A stretch of 64,000 nt of DNA from the NCBI RefSeq assembly GCF_002807035.1, contig NZ_NIUC01000002.1, positions 739,477 through 803,476 of the forward strand. Reading direction: 5' to 3'. Shown one piece after another: positions 27,318 to 36,213 of this stretch. Below the pieces are notes generated by a model, which was not told the origin of the DNA, did not search any database, and worked only from the letters and a program-made list of their open reading frames with translations. This stretch comes from Algoriphagus formosus (lineage in GTDB: Bacteria; Bacteroidota; Bacteroidia; Cytophagales; Cyclobacteriaceae). Positions within the stretch are counted from its first letter, which is position 1, and each line of letters opens with the position of its first letter. A program made the position numbers and the translations under genes.

Positions 27318-27373
27318 GGGGCAGATTGATTAGAAAAATCAAAGATACATAAATAGAATTAGTCAGATTAGGA

Positions 27374-27877
27374 TTAGCTGGCAGAGGGCATAGGTGTATT
27401 TTTTTTTGATTTCACCAAAAAAGCTACTACCAAGGAGGTAATCAAACCCATAATGAAGGCTCCTATAGTGGCTTGGATAATGTAACTCTTCAAATTGAAA
27501 AACTCCTCTGCAGCGCTTCTCTCCATGATGCCAGTGCTTACTGAATATTCAATCACATTGGAGAAATAGTCGGGAGTAATATAAGTAGAGATGATAAATT
27601 GGCTCAATGGAGTAAGCAAGGCCACAATCAAGGTAATGATCATCCCTGATACAAAACCTTGTTTGAAACTCAAATGTCCTCCATAGAAATTAATCTTTTT
27701 ATCCCGAAGAGCCAACACATAAATCAGAATCGAGGGGATAGCCACCAAATTGGTATAGTTAGAATGATCAGCAATCTTCTCATCGTGCCAACCCATGGAT
27801 TTCTCAAAGACCATCCAAATCAGCATCATAGCCACAAAAATTAGTGCCCATTTAATTTCAATACTTAGCTTTTTCAT
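27374..27877 (-). CDS. DUF4199 family membrane protein
   Basis: A 167-residue protein with four hydrophobic segments (about 8-25, 40-57, 75-98 and 135-158). The N-terminal IEIKWALIFVAMMLIWMVFEKSMGWHDE and the FYGGHLSFKQGFVSGM segment are typical of DUF4199, a Bacteroidota-specific family of unknown role. It is 142 bases from the divergent prenyl synthase gene and 56 bases upstream of the acyltransferase gene. Confidence 0.85.
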   Translation of the reverse strand: MKKLSIEIKWALIFVAMMLIWMVFEKSMGWHDEKIADHSNYTNLVAIPSILIYVLALRDKKINFYGGHLSFKQGFVSGMIITLIVALLTPLSQFIISTYITPDYFSNVIEYSVSTGIMERSAAEEFFNLKSYIIQATIGAFIMGLITSLVVAFLVKSKKNTPMPSAS

Positions 27878-28019
27878 CGTAGTGGGGGTTATGATAAATC
27901 AATAAAATACAAAATACAGAAAATCCATAAACGTTTCGGGATCTAGACCGTTTGTCAGTAAAGCCAAAAGATTTCTTGCACTGCACCCAAAGCATGCTAT
28001 TTTTACGCTCGCATTCCTG

Positions 28020-28994
28020 ATGAAACCTGACCTCAAACAAATCCAAGTCCCGATTGCTGCCGAAATGATTGAATTCGAGCAGAAGTTTAGGGATTTTATG
28101 AAGAGCAAAGTCAAGCTCCTTGACCACATCACCAATTACATTGTCAAGCGCAAGGGTAAGCAGATGCGTCCCATGTTTGTGTTTTTGACAGCTGGTGTCT
28201 GTGGACAGATCAACGACTCTACCCACAGAGGAGCTGCGCTTATCGAGCTCCTTCATACAGCTACCCTAGTGCATGATGACGTAGTGGATGATGCGAACTA
28301 CCGCCGGGGATTTTTTTCTGTAAATGCACTCTGGAAGAACAAAATCGCCGTTTTGGTAGGGGATTACCTGCTGTCGAGGGGGCTACTCCTTTCCGTAGAC
28401 AATGGAGACTTTAATCTCCTGCAGATCGTCTCCAATGCCGTAAGGGAAATGTCAGAAGGTGAACTTCTGCAAAGTTATAAAGCCCGAAAACTGGACGTAG
28501 ACGAAGAGGTTTATTACGAGATTATCCGACAAAAAACAGCCAGTCTCATCGCCTCTTGCTGTGCAGTTGGCGCATCAAGTGTTGGAGCTGACTTGGAGAA
28601 CGTAAGCAAAATGCGTGATTTTGGAGAAAAAGTCGGGATGGCTTTCCAGATCAAAGATGACCTTTTCGACTACGGGGAGGATGAAATCGGTAAGCCCGTA
28701 GGCATTGATATCAAGGAAAAGAAAATGACACTTCCGCTGATCTATGCTTTGAGAAATGCAGATTGGCTGGAAAAAAGAAGAATCATTTCCCTGATCAAAA
28801 ACAAATCAGAAGATAAGAAAGCTGTAGCCCAGGTAATTGACTTTGTCAAGAAAAGTGGAGGGCTAGAATATGCCAAAGAGAAAATGAATGAATTCTATCA
28901 AGAAGCTTTGGATATCCTAAAGGACTTTCCTGATTCCGAATTTAAGACATCCCTCAAAGACCTCGTCAGTTACACCATTGAGCGTAAGAAATAA
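28020..28994 (+). CDS. Polyprenyl diphosphate synthase
   Basis: A 324-residue trans-prenyl chain-elongating enzyme. The first Asp-rich motif is DDVVDD at 86-91 followed by RRG, and the second is DDLFDYGED near 213; KGKQMRP at 45-51 and LHTATLVHDD are typical substrate regions. Product length cannot be read directly, but the short residue set before the first motif and the genome context suggest an octaprenyl- or hexaprenyl-type quinone side chain synthase. A terminator follows. Confidence 0.92.
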   Translation: MKPDLKQIQVPIAAEMIEFEQKFRDFMKSKVKLLDHITNYIVKRKGKQMRPMFVFLTAGVCGQINDSTHRGAALIELLHTATLVHDDVVDDANYRRGFFSVNALWKNKIAVLVGDYLLSRGLLLSVDNGDFNLLQIVSNAVREMSEGELLQSYKARKLDVDEEVYYEIIRQKTASLIASCCAVGASSVGADLENVSKMRDFGEKVGMAFQIKDDLFDYGEDEIGKPVGIDIKEKKMTLPLIYALRNADWLEKRRIISLIKNKSEDKKAVAQVIDFVKKSGGLEYAKEKMNEFYQEALDILKDFPDSEFKTSLKDLVSYTIERKK

Positions 28995-29015
28995 GCCGGA
29001 CAGAATCCGGCTTTT
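28993..29015. terminator. Bidirectional terminator
   Basis: Stem AAGCCGGA/TCCGGCTT with a 5-base loop; lies between the convergent prenyl synthase and GH43 genes. The T tract is short on both sides, so strength is uncertain. Confidence 0.65.
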
Positions 29016-29018
29016 GCA

Positions 29019-30101
29019 TTACTTCATTGGGTTGATAGTCTGAATTTTTCCGTCAGGTAGGTGAGTTAACTCAGCCATTTTGATATTCCTAAGTGGAGTC
29101 TCTCCTGATAGCTCAGTATCATGATAAAAAAGATACCATTTGCCATCAAAATCCACGATGGAATGGTGATTGGTCCAGCCCTGAACTGGTTCTAAGACAT
29201 TTCCCTGGTACGTAAAAGGCCCATAAGGGCTGTCCCCTGTAGCATAAGCAATAAAATGGGTATCGCCAGTGGAATAGGACAGATAGTATTTCCCTTCGTA
29301 TTGATGCATCCAGGCTGCTTCAAAGAACCTCCGATCATTGTCTCCTGCTTTGATTGGCTCACCATTTTCATCCAAAATCAAAACTTCCTTTGGCTTCTCT
29401 GCCAATTCAGTCATGGAGCCTGAAAGTTTGGCAATGTATGGCATTAAGGCTTTTTGGTCTGGTGCTGGAATACCATCCGTTGGACCTTTTCGTCCTTCCA
29501 CCAGCTTTTGATCTTCATACCATTGAAGCTGACCGCCCCAGATTCCTCCCCATAGCAAGTAATACTCCTCTCCATCCTGAAAGGCTGATGGATCCATACT
29601 GAAAGTCCCGGCAATAGGTTCAGGCTCCGCTTGAAAGGGGCCTTCTGGCCGATCTGAGATCGCTACCCCAATTTTGAAAATATCCTGTTTGTCCTTTGCA
29701 GGAAAATAGAGGAAATATTTTCCATCCTTCTCAGCCGCATCCGGAGCCCAAAGCTGACGGCCTGCCCAAGGAATATCCTCCAGTTTGAGCGCTACCCCAT
29801 GATCGGTAACAGCCCCTCCTGGCTTTTCCATTGAAAAAACATGATAATCCTTCATATCAAAATGAGAACCCATATCGTCCTCCGCCACCTCCGTTTCGAT
29901 ATCATGCGAGGGATAGATGAAAATTTTCCCTTCAAAAACATGGGCTGAGGGATCAGCGGTGTAGATATGCTCAACCAATGGAGCATTTGCAAATTTGGAA
30001 GCGGTGGAATCAGCCGTGATGACCTCGGAGGTCTCTTTTGGCTGGGAGCAGGCAAATCCTGCAAGAAGCAGAAGACTGAGAAAACGAGTTGAATAATACA
30101 T
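29019..30101 (-). CDS. Glycoside hydrolase family 43 lipoprotein
   Basis: A 360-residue five-bladed propeller hydrolase acting on arabinan or xylan-type side chains. The lipobox places the acylated Cys at 18 (AGFAC). Catalytic-type residues fit GH43: Asp50 in TADPSAHV, an Asp in SMDPSAF near 165, and a Glu in FFEAAW near 262. Internal IFIYPSHD and NHHSIVDFDGKWYLFYHD are typical. No other polysaccharide-utilisation gene is adjacent, so it is not in a visible PUL. Confidence 0.88.
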   Translation of the reverse strand: MYYSTRFLSLLLLAGFACSQPKETSEVITADSTASKFANAPLVEHIYTADPSAHVFEGKIFIYPSHDIETEVAEDDMGSHFDMKDYHVFSMEKPGGAVTDHGVALKLEDIPWAGRQLWAPDAAEKDGKYFLYFPAKDKQDIFKIGVAISDRPEGPFQAEPEPIAGTFSMDPSAFQDGEEYYLLWGGIWGGQLQWYEDQKLVEGRKGPTDGIPAPDQKALMPYIAKLSGSMTELAEKPKEVLILDENGEPIKAGDNDRRFFEAAWMHQYEGKYYLSYSTGDTHFIAYATGDSPYGPFTYQGNVLEPVQGWTNHHSIVDFDGKWYLFYHDTELSGETPLRNIKMAELTHLPDGKIQTINPMK

Positions 30102-30267
30102 GGTTAAAATAGGTTTGAATTAGAAATTGAAAATAGTGAAGGCAAAAGCTTTTTCTAAATTTTTACAGAAATAGAATCAACAAACAGAAAACACACGTAT
30201 ATTTAAATAAATTACACGTGTCATAAAATCAGCACGATTAAAATAATCTTTTAACGCACGGGAAATG

Positions 30268-30311
30268 CCCCGATTTGTCGGGGTTAATCGTCACCCCGAA
30301 AGCTTTCGGGG
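30268..30311. repeat. Two palindromic repeats, CCCCGA...TCGGGG type
   Basis: CCCCGA-tttg-TCGGGG at 30268-30283 and a perfect 18-base palindrome CCCCGAAAGCTTTCGGGG at 30294-30311. They share the CCCGAAAGC core with hairpins inside the tRNA-derived copies near 42 kb. The rest of the 332 bases between the GH43 and antitoxin genes is AT-rich with nothing else I can support. Confidence 0.75.
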
Positions 30312-30433
30312 CAATCTGACCATTCAAAATCAATTTGAAAACAGATGAAATCGAGCATGACGCAAGCGACACACAGAGGGATGATTATAATTGCGAGATT
30401 CCATGTGACCGCTTTAAGACAAATTATAAACAC

Positions 30434-30685
30434 ATGAAAACAAAACTCACGCTCACTATCGAAAAAAACATCATTGAAAAGGCAAAGGAATTCGCGGGGA
30501 ACTCTGGAAAGAGTCTTTCGGATTTGGTCGAGCGATTTTTAGAAAAAGAAATTGCTGAAGCGGAGAAACAGCAAGCTAATATTCCTGAGGAATTCAAAGG
30601 GCTTTTTGGTTCGGTCAATTTACCCGCTGACTTAAATGAAAAAGAGGCGATCCGAGAAATTTTAAGCGAAAAACACCAGAAATGA
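30434..30685 (+). CDS. DUF6364-family antitoxin
   Basis: An 83-residue protein of the ribbon-helix-helix-like DUF6364 family. The N-terminal KTKLTLTIEKNIIEKAKEFA would give the beta-strand and first helix, and the highly charged C-terminus probably binds the toxin. The reading frame stays open upstream to 30335, but the ATG at 30434 gives the family start, so I chose it. Its stop overlaps the start of the PIN gene by 4 bases (ATGA), the usual layout of a type II module. Confidence 0.85.
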   Translation: MKTKLTLTIEKNIIEKAKEFAGNSGKSLSDLVERFLEKEIAEAEKQQANIPEEFKGLFGSVNLPADLNEKEAIREILSEKHQK

Positions 30686-31086
30686 CACGATACTTTTTAG
30701 ACACTAATATCCTGCTGGACTTTTTAGGAAATAGACAGCCGTTTGGAAAGTATGCTTTGGAGATATTCAATAAATCCCGGCTGAAGGAATGGCAACTTTG
30801 GACCTCGGACAATTCGATACTGACCAGCTATTACATCATTTCAAAAGAAATAGGAGAAGCAGAAAGCAGAATCAAAATTGGTCGGTTGATCAATTATTTG
30901 GAGATTCAACCTACCCAAAAAGCTCAAATACTACAGGCTTTAAACTCTGTTTTTAATGATTTGGAAGATGCCGTGCAGTACTTTTGTGCTTCTGGCATCC
31001 CCAAACTTGAAGGAATTATCACTAGAAATAAAAAAGACTTCAAATCAAGTCAAATCCCTGTTTTTGAGCCTTGGGAGGTGATTTGA
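30682..31086 (+). CDS. PIN-domain toxin (VapC-like ribonuclease)
   Basis: A 134-residue PIN domain. The N-terminal YFLDTNILLDFL carries the first catalytic Asp; further acidic residues occur in DLEDAVQYFCA and at ITRNKKDFK near the C-terminus, giving the expected four-acid metal site. Family members cleave specific RNAs and are held inactive by the partner. It is coupled to the DUF6364 gene by the ATGA overlap. No second module copy is visible. Confidence 0.88.
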   Translation: MTRYFLDTNILLDFLGNRQPFGKYALEIFNKSRLKEWQLWTSDNSILTSYYIISKEIGEAESRIKIGRLINYLEIQPTQKAQILQALNSVFNDLEDAVQYFCASGIPKLEGIITRNKKDFKSSQIPVFEPWEVI

Positions 31087-31130
31087 TTGGATTTTGATAG
31101 TATCAAATAACACTATCACTCACCGGATCA

Positions 31131-32429
31131 TCAAACCAACCCCTTTAAAAAACCCTTAAACTCATCAAAACTTTTCCCCATAGGAATCACTTTTTTCTCC
31201 CCCTCCAAAAAGGCTGCTAATCGCTCAGGTAAGATCAATTTTTCTCCCAATGCTTCCTCCACCACATCCCGGAATTTACCCGGATGGGCGGTTTCCAAAA
31301 AGACTCCCACATAACCTGGATTTTCGGCCATAAAGTCTTTCAAGCCCAAATATCCCACTGCTCCATGAGGATCGAGTGTATATCCCTTTGGCTGTATTGC
31401 TTGAATGGCCTCCACCGTTTGCTCATCGGTGTAAAAATACCCTTTCACGTTTTCCCGGAACCGCTTCTCATCTCCTTCATATAGCGCCAGAAGCCTTGGG
31501 AAATTACTTGGATTGCCCACGTCCATAGAATTGGACACAGTCGGGATGGAGGGCTTGGCCTTAAAAGGAAAGCCATTCAAATACTCGGGAACTACCTTAT
31601 TTACATTGGTTGCGGCCACAAACTGTTCTATCGGCAGGCCCATTTGTTGTGCCAAAATCCCAGCTCCGATATTCCCGAAATTCCCGCTTGGAACTGCAAA
31701 TGCGACTTTTTTACTCGTTTTAGGCAACTGGGAAAAAGCATAGAAATAGTACAGGGATTGCGGAATCCAGCGGGCAATGTTGATGGAATTTGCCGAGGTC
31801 AGCATCAGCTTTTCATTTAATTCCCTATCCAAAAAAGCCTGCTTCACCAAGGTCTGACAGTCATCAAAGACTCCCTCCACCTCCAAGGCGGTTATATTTT
31901 GCCCTAATGTGGTAAACTGCTTCTCCTGAAGTTTACTGACTTTTCCTTTGGGAAAAAGAATAATGACCTCCACTCCTTCCACTCCCAAAAAACCATTGGC
32001 AACAGCACTTCCGGTATCTCCCGAGGTGGCAACCAAAACTCGAAGCGTCTTACTTTTATCTTCGACAAGCATACTCATCAGTTTGGAACAAAACCTTGCT
32101 CCTACATCCTTGAAAGCCAAAGTAGGCCCATGAAACAGCTCTAGGCTATACACATCTTCCTCCACCTCCACGATTGGTGCATCAAAACTGAGCGTATGAT
32201 CAACCAACTCATGAATCTGCTTTTCGGTCAAATCCTCTGAAAACAAAGCCCCGATCACCGCATAGCCGATTTCCCGAAAGCTCATTTCGGACATTTTTTC
32301 GATCAGGTCATTTGGCAAAACAGGAATCCGCTCGGGCATATACAGGCCATTATCTGGTGCCAAGCCCTTGATTACGGCCTCGGAAAGACCAACTTGATGC
32401 TTATGGTTATTGGTGCTGTAATACTTCAT
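31131..32429 (-). CDS. thrC: Threonine synthase
   Basis: A 432-residue PLP enzyme, last step of threonine synthesis from O-phosphohomoserine. The cofactor lysine is Lys107 in LAFKDVG; VATSGDTGSAVANG and AVPSGNFGNIGAG provide phosphate and cofactor loops. Length and the N-terminal YYSTNN fit the plant-unlike bacterial type. It is the third gene of the operon, 8 bases after thrB. Confidence 0.96.
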   Translation of the reverse strand: MKYYSTNNHKHQVGLSEAVIKGLAPDNGLYMPERIPVLPNDLIEKMSEMSFREIGYAVIGALFSEDLTEKQIHELVDHTLSFDAPIVEVEEDVYSLELFHGPTLAFKDVGARFCSKLMSMLVEDKSKTLRVLVATSGDTGSAVANGFLGVEGVEVIILFPKGKVSKLQEKQFTTLGQNITALEVEGVFDDCQTLVKQAFLDRELNEKLMLTSANSINIARWIPQSLYYFYAFSQLPKTSKKVAFAVPSGNFGNIGAGILAQQMGLPIEQFVAATNVNKVVPEYLNGFPFKAKPSIPTVSNSMDVGNPSNFPRLLALYEGDEKRFRENVKGYFYTDEQTVEAIQAIQPKGYTLDPHGAVGYLGLKDFMAENPGYVGVFLETAHPGKFRDVVEEALGEKLILPERLAAFLEGEKKVIPMGKSFDEFKGFLKGLV

Positions 32430-32437
32430 GCTGTGGT

Positions 32438-33370
32438 TTATTCAATTACAAAAGCTCCACGGATATTGATCGCTGAGTGATAGGCATCTACTCCGAGACC
32501 CGTAGATTCATAGACCTTTCGAGCCGCTGAAATAATTCCGGGGATGGAACTCTCCCCCTGACAGAGGGAAAAAAGGGTTGGCCCGGAACCTGAAATACCC
32601 ATTCCGAGTGAACCAGCCGATTTGATTGCCTCACGTACCTCATAAAAACCAGGGATCAACACTGCTCGATAAGGCTCGGCTATCACATCCCGCAATGACC
32701 TTGATATCAATCCATAATCGGATAGAAAAAGCCCAGAAACCAAGCCACCAACATTTCCTGATTGTATGGTGGAATATTTTAAAGGAATTTGGTCCCGAAG
32801 AACTGAGCGGGAATCCTCTGTCCGGAGTTCATAATGCGGATGCAAAAGTACACAATGTAATTCCGAAGGCACTGGCAGTTTGATGACATCTAGTGGGTGA
32901 TAATCCCGGATCAGGACAAATCCTCCCAATAGACTGGGAGCGACATTATCAGCATGACCGGCACCGCAGGCAACTTTCTCTGCTAAGATCGCAAAGGGCA
33001 GCAGATCTTTTTTCTCCAATGGGTTTTCTAGCAATTCATTCACAGCGACCAAGGCCGCCACGGCACTGGCAGCACTTGAACCCATTCCAGATCCGAGTGG
33101 CAGCCCTTTTTCTAAATGAATATTCAATCCAAGACGGATTCCCAACTCATCCAAGAGAGCCTGAATGGCTACCGAACAAGTGTTTTTAGCAGCATCCAGA
33201 GGCAATCTACCCCCGTCTCCTGTGATTGAAACTACCCTGAGCTCTTGGCTATTATTTTCTATGAGCTGCACGGTATCTCCCATGCCTTCTATAGCAAAGC
33301 CTAGAATATCAAAGCCACAGGAAACATTGGCTACAGTAGCTGGCGCAAAAGCTTTGACGGTTCGCATCAC
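32438..33370 (-). CDS. thrB: Homoserine kinase
   Basis: A 310-residue GHMP kinase phosphorylating homoserine. The ATP loop PLGSGMGSSAASAVAAL is near 91-107, N-terminal FAPATVANVSCGFDILGFA is typical, and GISGSGPTLFSL is the third GHMP motif near 262-273. It overlaps thrA by 4 bases and precedes thrC, so it is the middle gene of thrABC. Confidence 0.96.
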   Translation of the reverse strand: MMRTVKAFAPATVANVSCGFDILGFAIEGMGDTVQLIENNSQELRVVSITGDGGRLPLDAAKNTCSVAIQALLDELGIRLGLNIHLEKGLPLGSGMGSSAASAVAALVAVNELLENPLEKKDLLPFAILAEKVACGAGHADNVAPSLLGGFVLIRDYHPLDVIKLPVPSELHCVLLHPHYELRTEDSRSVLRDQIPLKYSTIQSGNVGGLVSGLFLSDYGLISRSLRDVIAEPYRAVLIPGFYEVREAIKSAGSLGMGISGSGPTLFSLCQGESSIPGIISAARKVYESTGLGVDAYHSAINIRGAFVIE

Positions 33371-35814
33371 TCCCGAGTATAGTTACCGATTCGAATGACG
33401 TCTGCAAATACACCCGCGGCAGTTACATCTGCCCCGGCACCTGGCCCTCTAATGATCATCGGCCGATCAAGGTATCGCTCTGTAGTGAGCAAAATCATAT
33501 TATCACTGCCACTCAGATTGCTAAATGGGTGCGAAGCAGGAAGTGAATTTAGCCCCACTTTCGCCTTCCCATTTTCAAGAGTAGCCATGAATCGGAGTTT
33601 TTCTCCTTTAGCTTCTGCAGTTTTGAGCAAGTCTGCGAAACCTTTATCATGACCTTTCAATTTTTCGAAAAAATCCTGGACTGACTCGGCAGATTGACAA
33701 TCTTCAGGTACCATACTTTGCACCGTGATATCTTCAAATTCTAGTCTTTGCTCCGCCTCTCTTCCGAGGATCAAAATTTTTCTAGCCACATCCATCCCAC
33801 TCAGATCATCTCGAGGATCCGGTTCGGTGAAGCCTTTCTCTTTAGCAGATTTGACCACTTCGGAAAAAGGGTCTCCCTTTTCCAATTCGGAAAAAATAAA
33901 ATTCATTGACCCACTCAAAACTGCCTCAATTCGGATCACCTTATCCCCGGATAGCATCAAATCCTGCAAAGTATTGATGACGGGAAGCCCTGCTGCAACA
34001 TTGGTTTCGTAGAGGAATTTCACCCCTCGTTTCTTCGCCAACTTCTTGAGCTCCAGGTATTGCTCCATGGTTCCTGAATTGGCTTTTTTGTTCGGAGTGA
34101 CGATGGCCACTTTCGCGCCCAAGACACGAGGATAGGCATCTGCCACTTCTTGACTTGCCGTGCAATCCACGAAGACGGAGTTAGAAAAGTTCATTTCCTC
34201 CATTTGTCGGACAAACTTCTCCATATCCATTTTCTGATCCTTCTCGGACAAATCATAGCCGGCTTTCAGATCAAATCCATCCTCATGAAAAGCCATAAAA
34301 CGACTATTAGCCAAACCGTGGATTTGGATGTCCAGCTCGCTTTCCTCTCGAAGTTTTGCTTGTTGGATCGCAATCATTCGCATCAGGGCTTTTCCAATCA
34401 AGCCAGTCCCTACCAAAAAGACGTGAAGCACCTTGTTTTCTGAAAGGAAAAAGGCCTCATGCAGGGCGTTCAAAGCCTTTTGCAAGTCCGGCTGAGGAAT
34501 TACAGCAGAAATATTCAGCTCTGAACTTCCTTGGGCAATGGCTGCCACGTTGATGTTATTCCGACCTAAAGCCCGGAACATTCGCCCGGAAGCACCCGGA
34601 TTTTGCTTCATATTTTCTCCCACCACTGCAATGGTCGAATACCCATGAAGGAGGGATACTTCCTCCATTTCGTTGGATTTGATCTCGTAGAAAAATTCCT
34701 GCTCGATTACCTCTTTGGCCAGATATGCCTCACTGGTTTTGATCGCGAGACAGATGCTATGCTCCGATGAAGCTTGAGAGATGAGGACGATATTGACTTT
34801 GGCCTCCGAAAGAGCCTTAAATACTCGACTTCCGGCAGTCCCATCCAACAAAGCAGCTCCTTGAACAGTCACAATTGAAATATTGGACATGGAGCTGATA
34901 CCCTTGATCAGTGGGCCATTCGTCACATCCCCATTAATCAAGGTTCCCGCATTTTCAGGTTCAAAAGTGTTTTTGATCCTAATCGGGATATTGCGCTTCA
35001 TAGCCGGCTGCATGGTTGCAGGGAAAATCACCTTAGCACCAAAATGAGAAAGCTCCATCGCCTCATTGTAGCTCAACTGAGGAATGGTGAAAGCGGTGTA
35101 AACCAAATTTGGATCTGAAGTCAAAACTCCGGATACATCCGTCCAAATCTCCAAATCATCTGCTTCCAGGGCTGATGCAAAAATCGCCGCGGTGTAGTCT
35201 GAACCAGACCTTCCCAATGTAGTCGTCTCACCCTTATCCGTTGAAGCGATAAATCCTGTGATCACCTTAACCCCATCATAATTCAAAAAATACTGACGGA
35301 TCAATGCATTGGTTTTTTCAAAATCAACCCTTGCCTGCCCGAATCGGTCATTGGTCCGGATCACTTCCCTTGCATCGAGAAAGCGGCTTTTCACGCCCTT
35401 GGCAGTCAATGCTTCTGATAAAATGAATGCAGAAAGCCGCTCCCCAAAACTCACTACATAATCCAGCGTCCGAGGGGAATTTTCTTTTATCAGATAGATA
35501 CCATGAAACAAGTCCTCCAATTCATTGAATCGGACTTTTACATAAGTCATGACGGTAGACTGATTCTGCACAGCAATAAGTTGCCGAACCATATCCAAAT
35601 GCTTCTCTTCAAGAGTCTGTAATAAATCCCGATAAACTTGATCCCCTTCTCTGGCCATTTTCGCAATGGTGAGGAGTGTCTCAGTAACTCCACCAAAAGC
35701 GGAAAAAATAACTGCTATTTCCTGTCGCTTCAGTTTATCCTGAATGATGGAAAAAACCTGTTTAATTGAATCTGGATTCGCTATGGACGAACCACCAAAC
35801 TTGATGATTTTCAT
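33367..35814 (-). CDS. thrA: Bifunctional aspartate kinase/homoserine dehydrogenase
   Basis: An 815-residue fusion enzyme catalysing steps one and three of the aspartate pathway. Residues 1-290 are aspartate kinase (KFGGSSIANPDS at 5-16, LGRSGSDYTAAIFAS near 206), about 310-450 hold two ACT-type regulatory units, and from about 465 homoserine dehydrogenase begins (VFLVGTGLIGKAL; later TPNKKANSG and the GSMNFIFS and FTEPDPRDDLSGMDVARK segments). First gene of thrABC. Upstream lies a leader peptide with Thr, Ile and Met codons, which implies attenuation by the pathway's products. Confidence 0.96.
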   Translation of the reverse strand: MKIIKFGGSSIANPDSIKQVFSIIQDKLKRQEIAVIFSAFGGVTETLLTIAKMAREGDQVYRDLLQTLEEKHLDMVRQLIAVQNQSTVMTYVKVRFNELEDLFHGIYLIKENSPRTLDYVVSFGERLSAFILSEALTAKGVKSRFLDAREVIRTNDRFGQARVDFEKTNALIRQYFLNYDGVKVITGFIASTDKGETTTLGRSGSDYTAAIFASALEADDLEIWTDVSGVLTSDPNLVYTAFTIPQLSYNEAMELSHFGAKVIFPATMQPAMKRNIPIRIKNTFEPENAGTLINGDVTNGPLIKGISSMSNISIVTVQGAALLDGTAGSRVFKALSEAKVNIVLISQASSEHSICLAIKTSEAYLAKEVIEQEFFYEIKSNEMEEVSLLHGYSTIAVVGENMKQNPGASGRMFRALGRNNINVAAIAQGSSELNISAVIPQPDLQKALNALHEAFFLSENKVLHVFLVGTGLIGKALMRMIAIQQAKLREESELDIQIHGLANSRFMAFHEDGFDLKAGYDLSEKDQKMDMEKFVRQMEEMNFSNSVFVDCTASQEVADAYPRVLGAKVAIVTPNKKANSGTMEQYLELKKLAKKRGVKFLYETNVAAGLPVINTLQDLMLSGDKVIRIEAVLSGSMNFIFSELEKGDPFSEVVKSAKEKGFTEPDPRDDLSGMDVARKILILGREAEQRLEFEDITVQSMVPEDCQSAESVQDFFEKLKGHDKGFADLLKTAEAKGEKLRFMATLENGKAKVGLNSLPASHPFSNLSGSDNMILLTTERYLDRPMIIRGPGAGADVTAAGVFADVIRIGNYTRE

Positions 35815-35878
35815 GATTTACTTTGTGATTTGATGAGAAATATGGCAAAAGCCAAAAGGGCGGAGGTAGAAAATAGAA

Positions 35879-35961
35879 ACGGGATTACCCCGTAATGATG
35901 GTCGTCATCATGGTCTTGCTCATTCCAAAAAAGGTAAAGCCCCAAGAAAGCCGTGGGGTAA
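35879..35961 (-). promoter_or_regulatory. Possible transcription attenuator of thrABC
   Basis: Three mutually exclusive pairings can be drawn in the minus-strand RNA. CCCCA/TGGGG (35954-35958 with 35940-35944) is a 5-bp hairpin. TTACCCC at 35955-35961 can instead pair with GGGGTAA at 35885-35891, the end of the leader frame. ACGGG/CCCGT (35889-35893 with 35879-35883), with the leader stop codon partly in its loop and TTTCTATTTTCT after it, looks like a weak terminator. A ribosome stalled at the Thr/Ile codons would mask its 5' arm and allow readthrough. The terminator stem is short, so this is a hypothesis. Confidence 0.45.
35885..35923 (-). CDS. Putative thr operon leader peptide (MSKTMMTTIITG)
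   Basis: A 12-codon reading frame 70 bases before thrA on the same strand. Codons 4-11 read Thr-Met-Met-Thr-Thr-Ile-Ile-Thr, four threonines, two isoleucines and two methionines: exactly the amino acids that derive from the homoserine branch. The design is that of E. coli thrL (TTITTTITITT). The frame is open further back to an ATG at 35998, giving an alternative 37-residue form, so the start is uncertain. Codon composition is very unlikely by chance in this location. Confidence 0.7.
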   Translation of the reverse strand: MSKTMMTTIITG

Positions 35962-35998
35962 AAGCCGGTAAAAATGGTGCAATCATGGACTTTTTCAT

Positions 35999-36213
35999 AG
36001 CAAGGATAGCATTTGCAAGTTTAAGCCTCCATTTTCTTTTTGCCAAGCATTAGCCCATTTATCTTTCAAATTGGCAGAAAAAACAGCCTTTAAATAGATT
36101 TTTTCTAAAGCTAAGATAATCGATCACCCAAATATTTTTTCGAAAACCGACTTTCCTATAAAATAAAAATGAAGTAAATCCGCTATTTTAGGGTGAACCA
36201 AATCTAGATATCC
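35999..36213. other. AT-rich intergenic region between thr leader and META-domain gene
   Basis: Divergent control region. On the minus strand a perfect TAGATTTG -7 box lies at 36199-36206 without a matching TTTG; otherwise no feature can be supported. It must contain the promoters of thrABC and of the META-domain gene. Confidence 0.4.

Noticed and set aside
30268-30311. CRISPR-like spacing of the palindromes
   Set aside because: Only two palindromes of different sequence, no repeat-spacer periodicity and no cas genes.
35812-35998. A longer leader protein of about 60 residues before thrA
   Set aside because: Careful reading of the A tract at 35927-35932 (six bases) puts a stop after the Thr/Ile run, giving the 12- or 37-residue leader instead.
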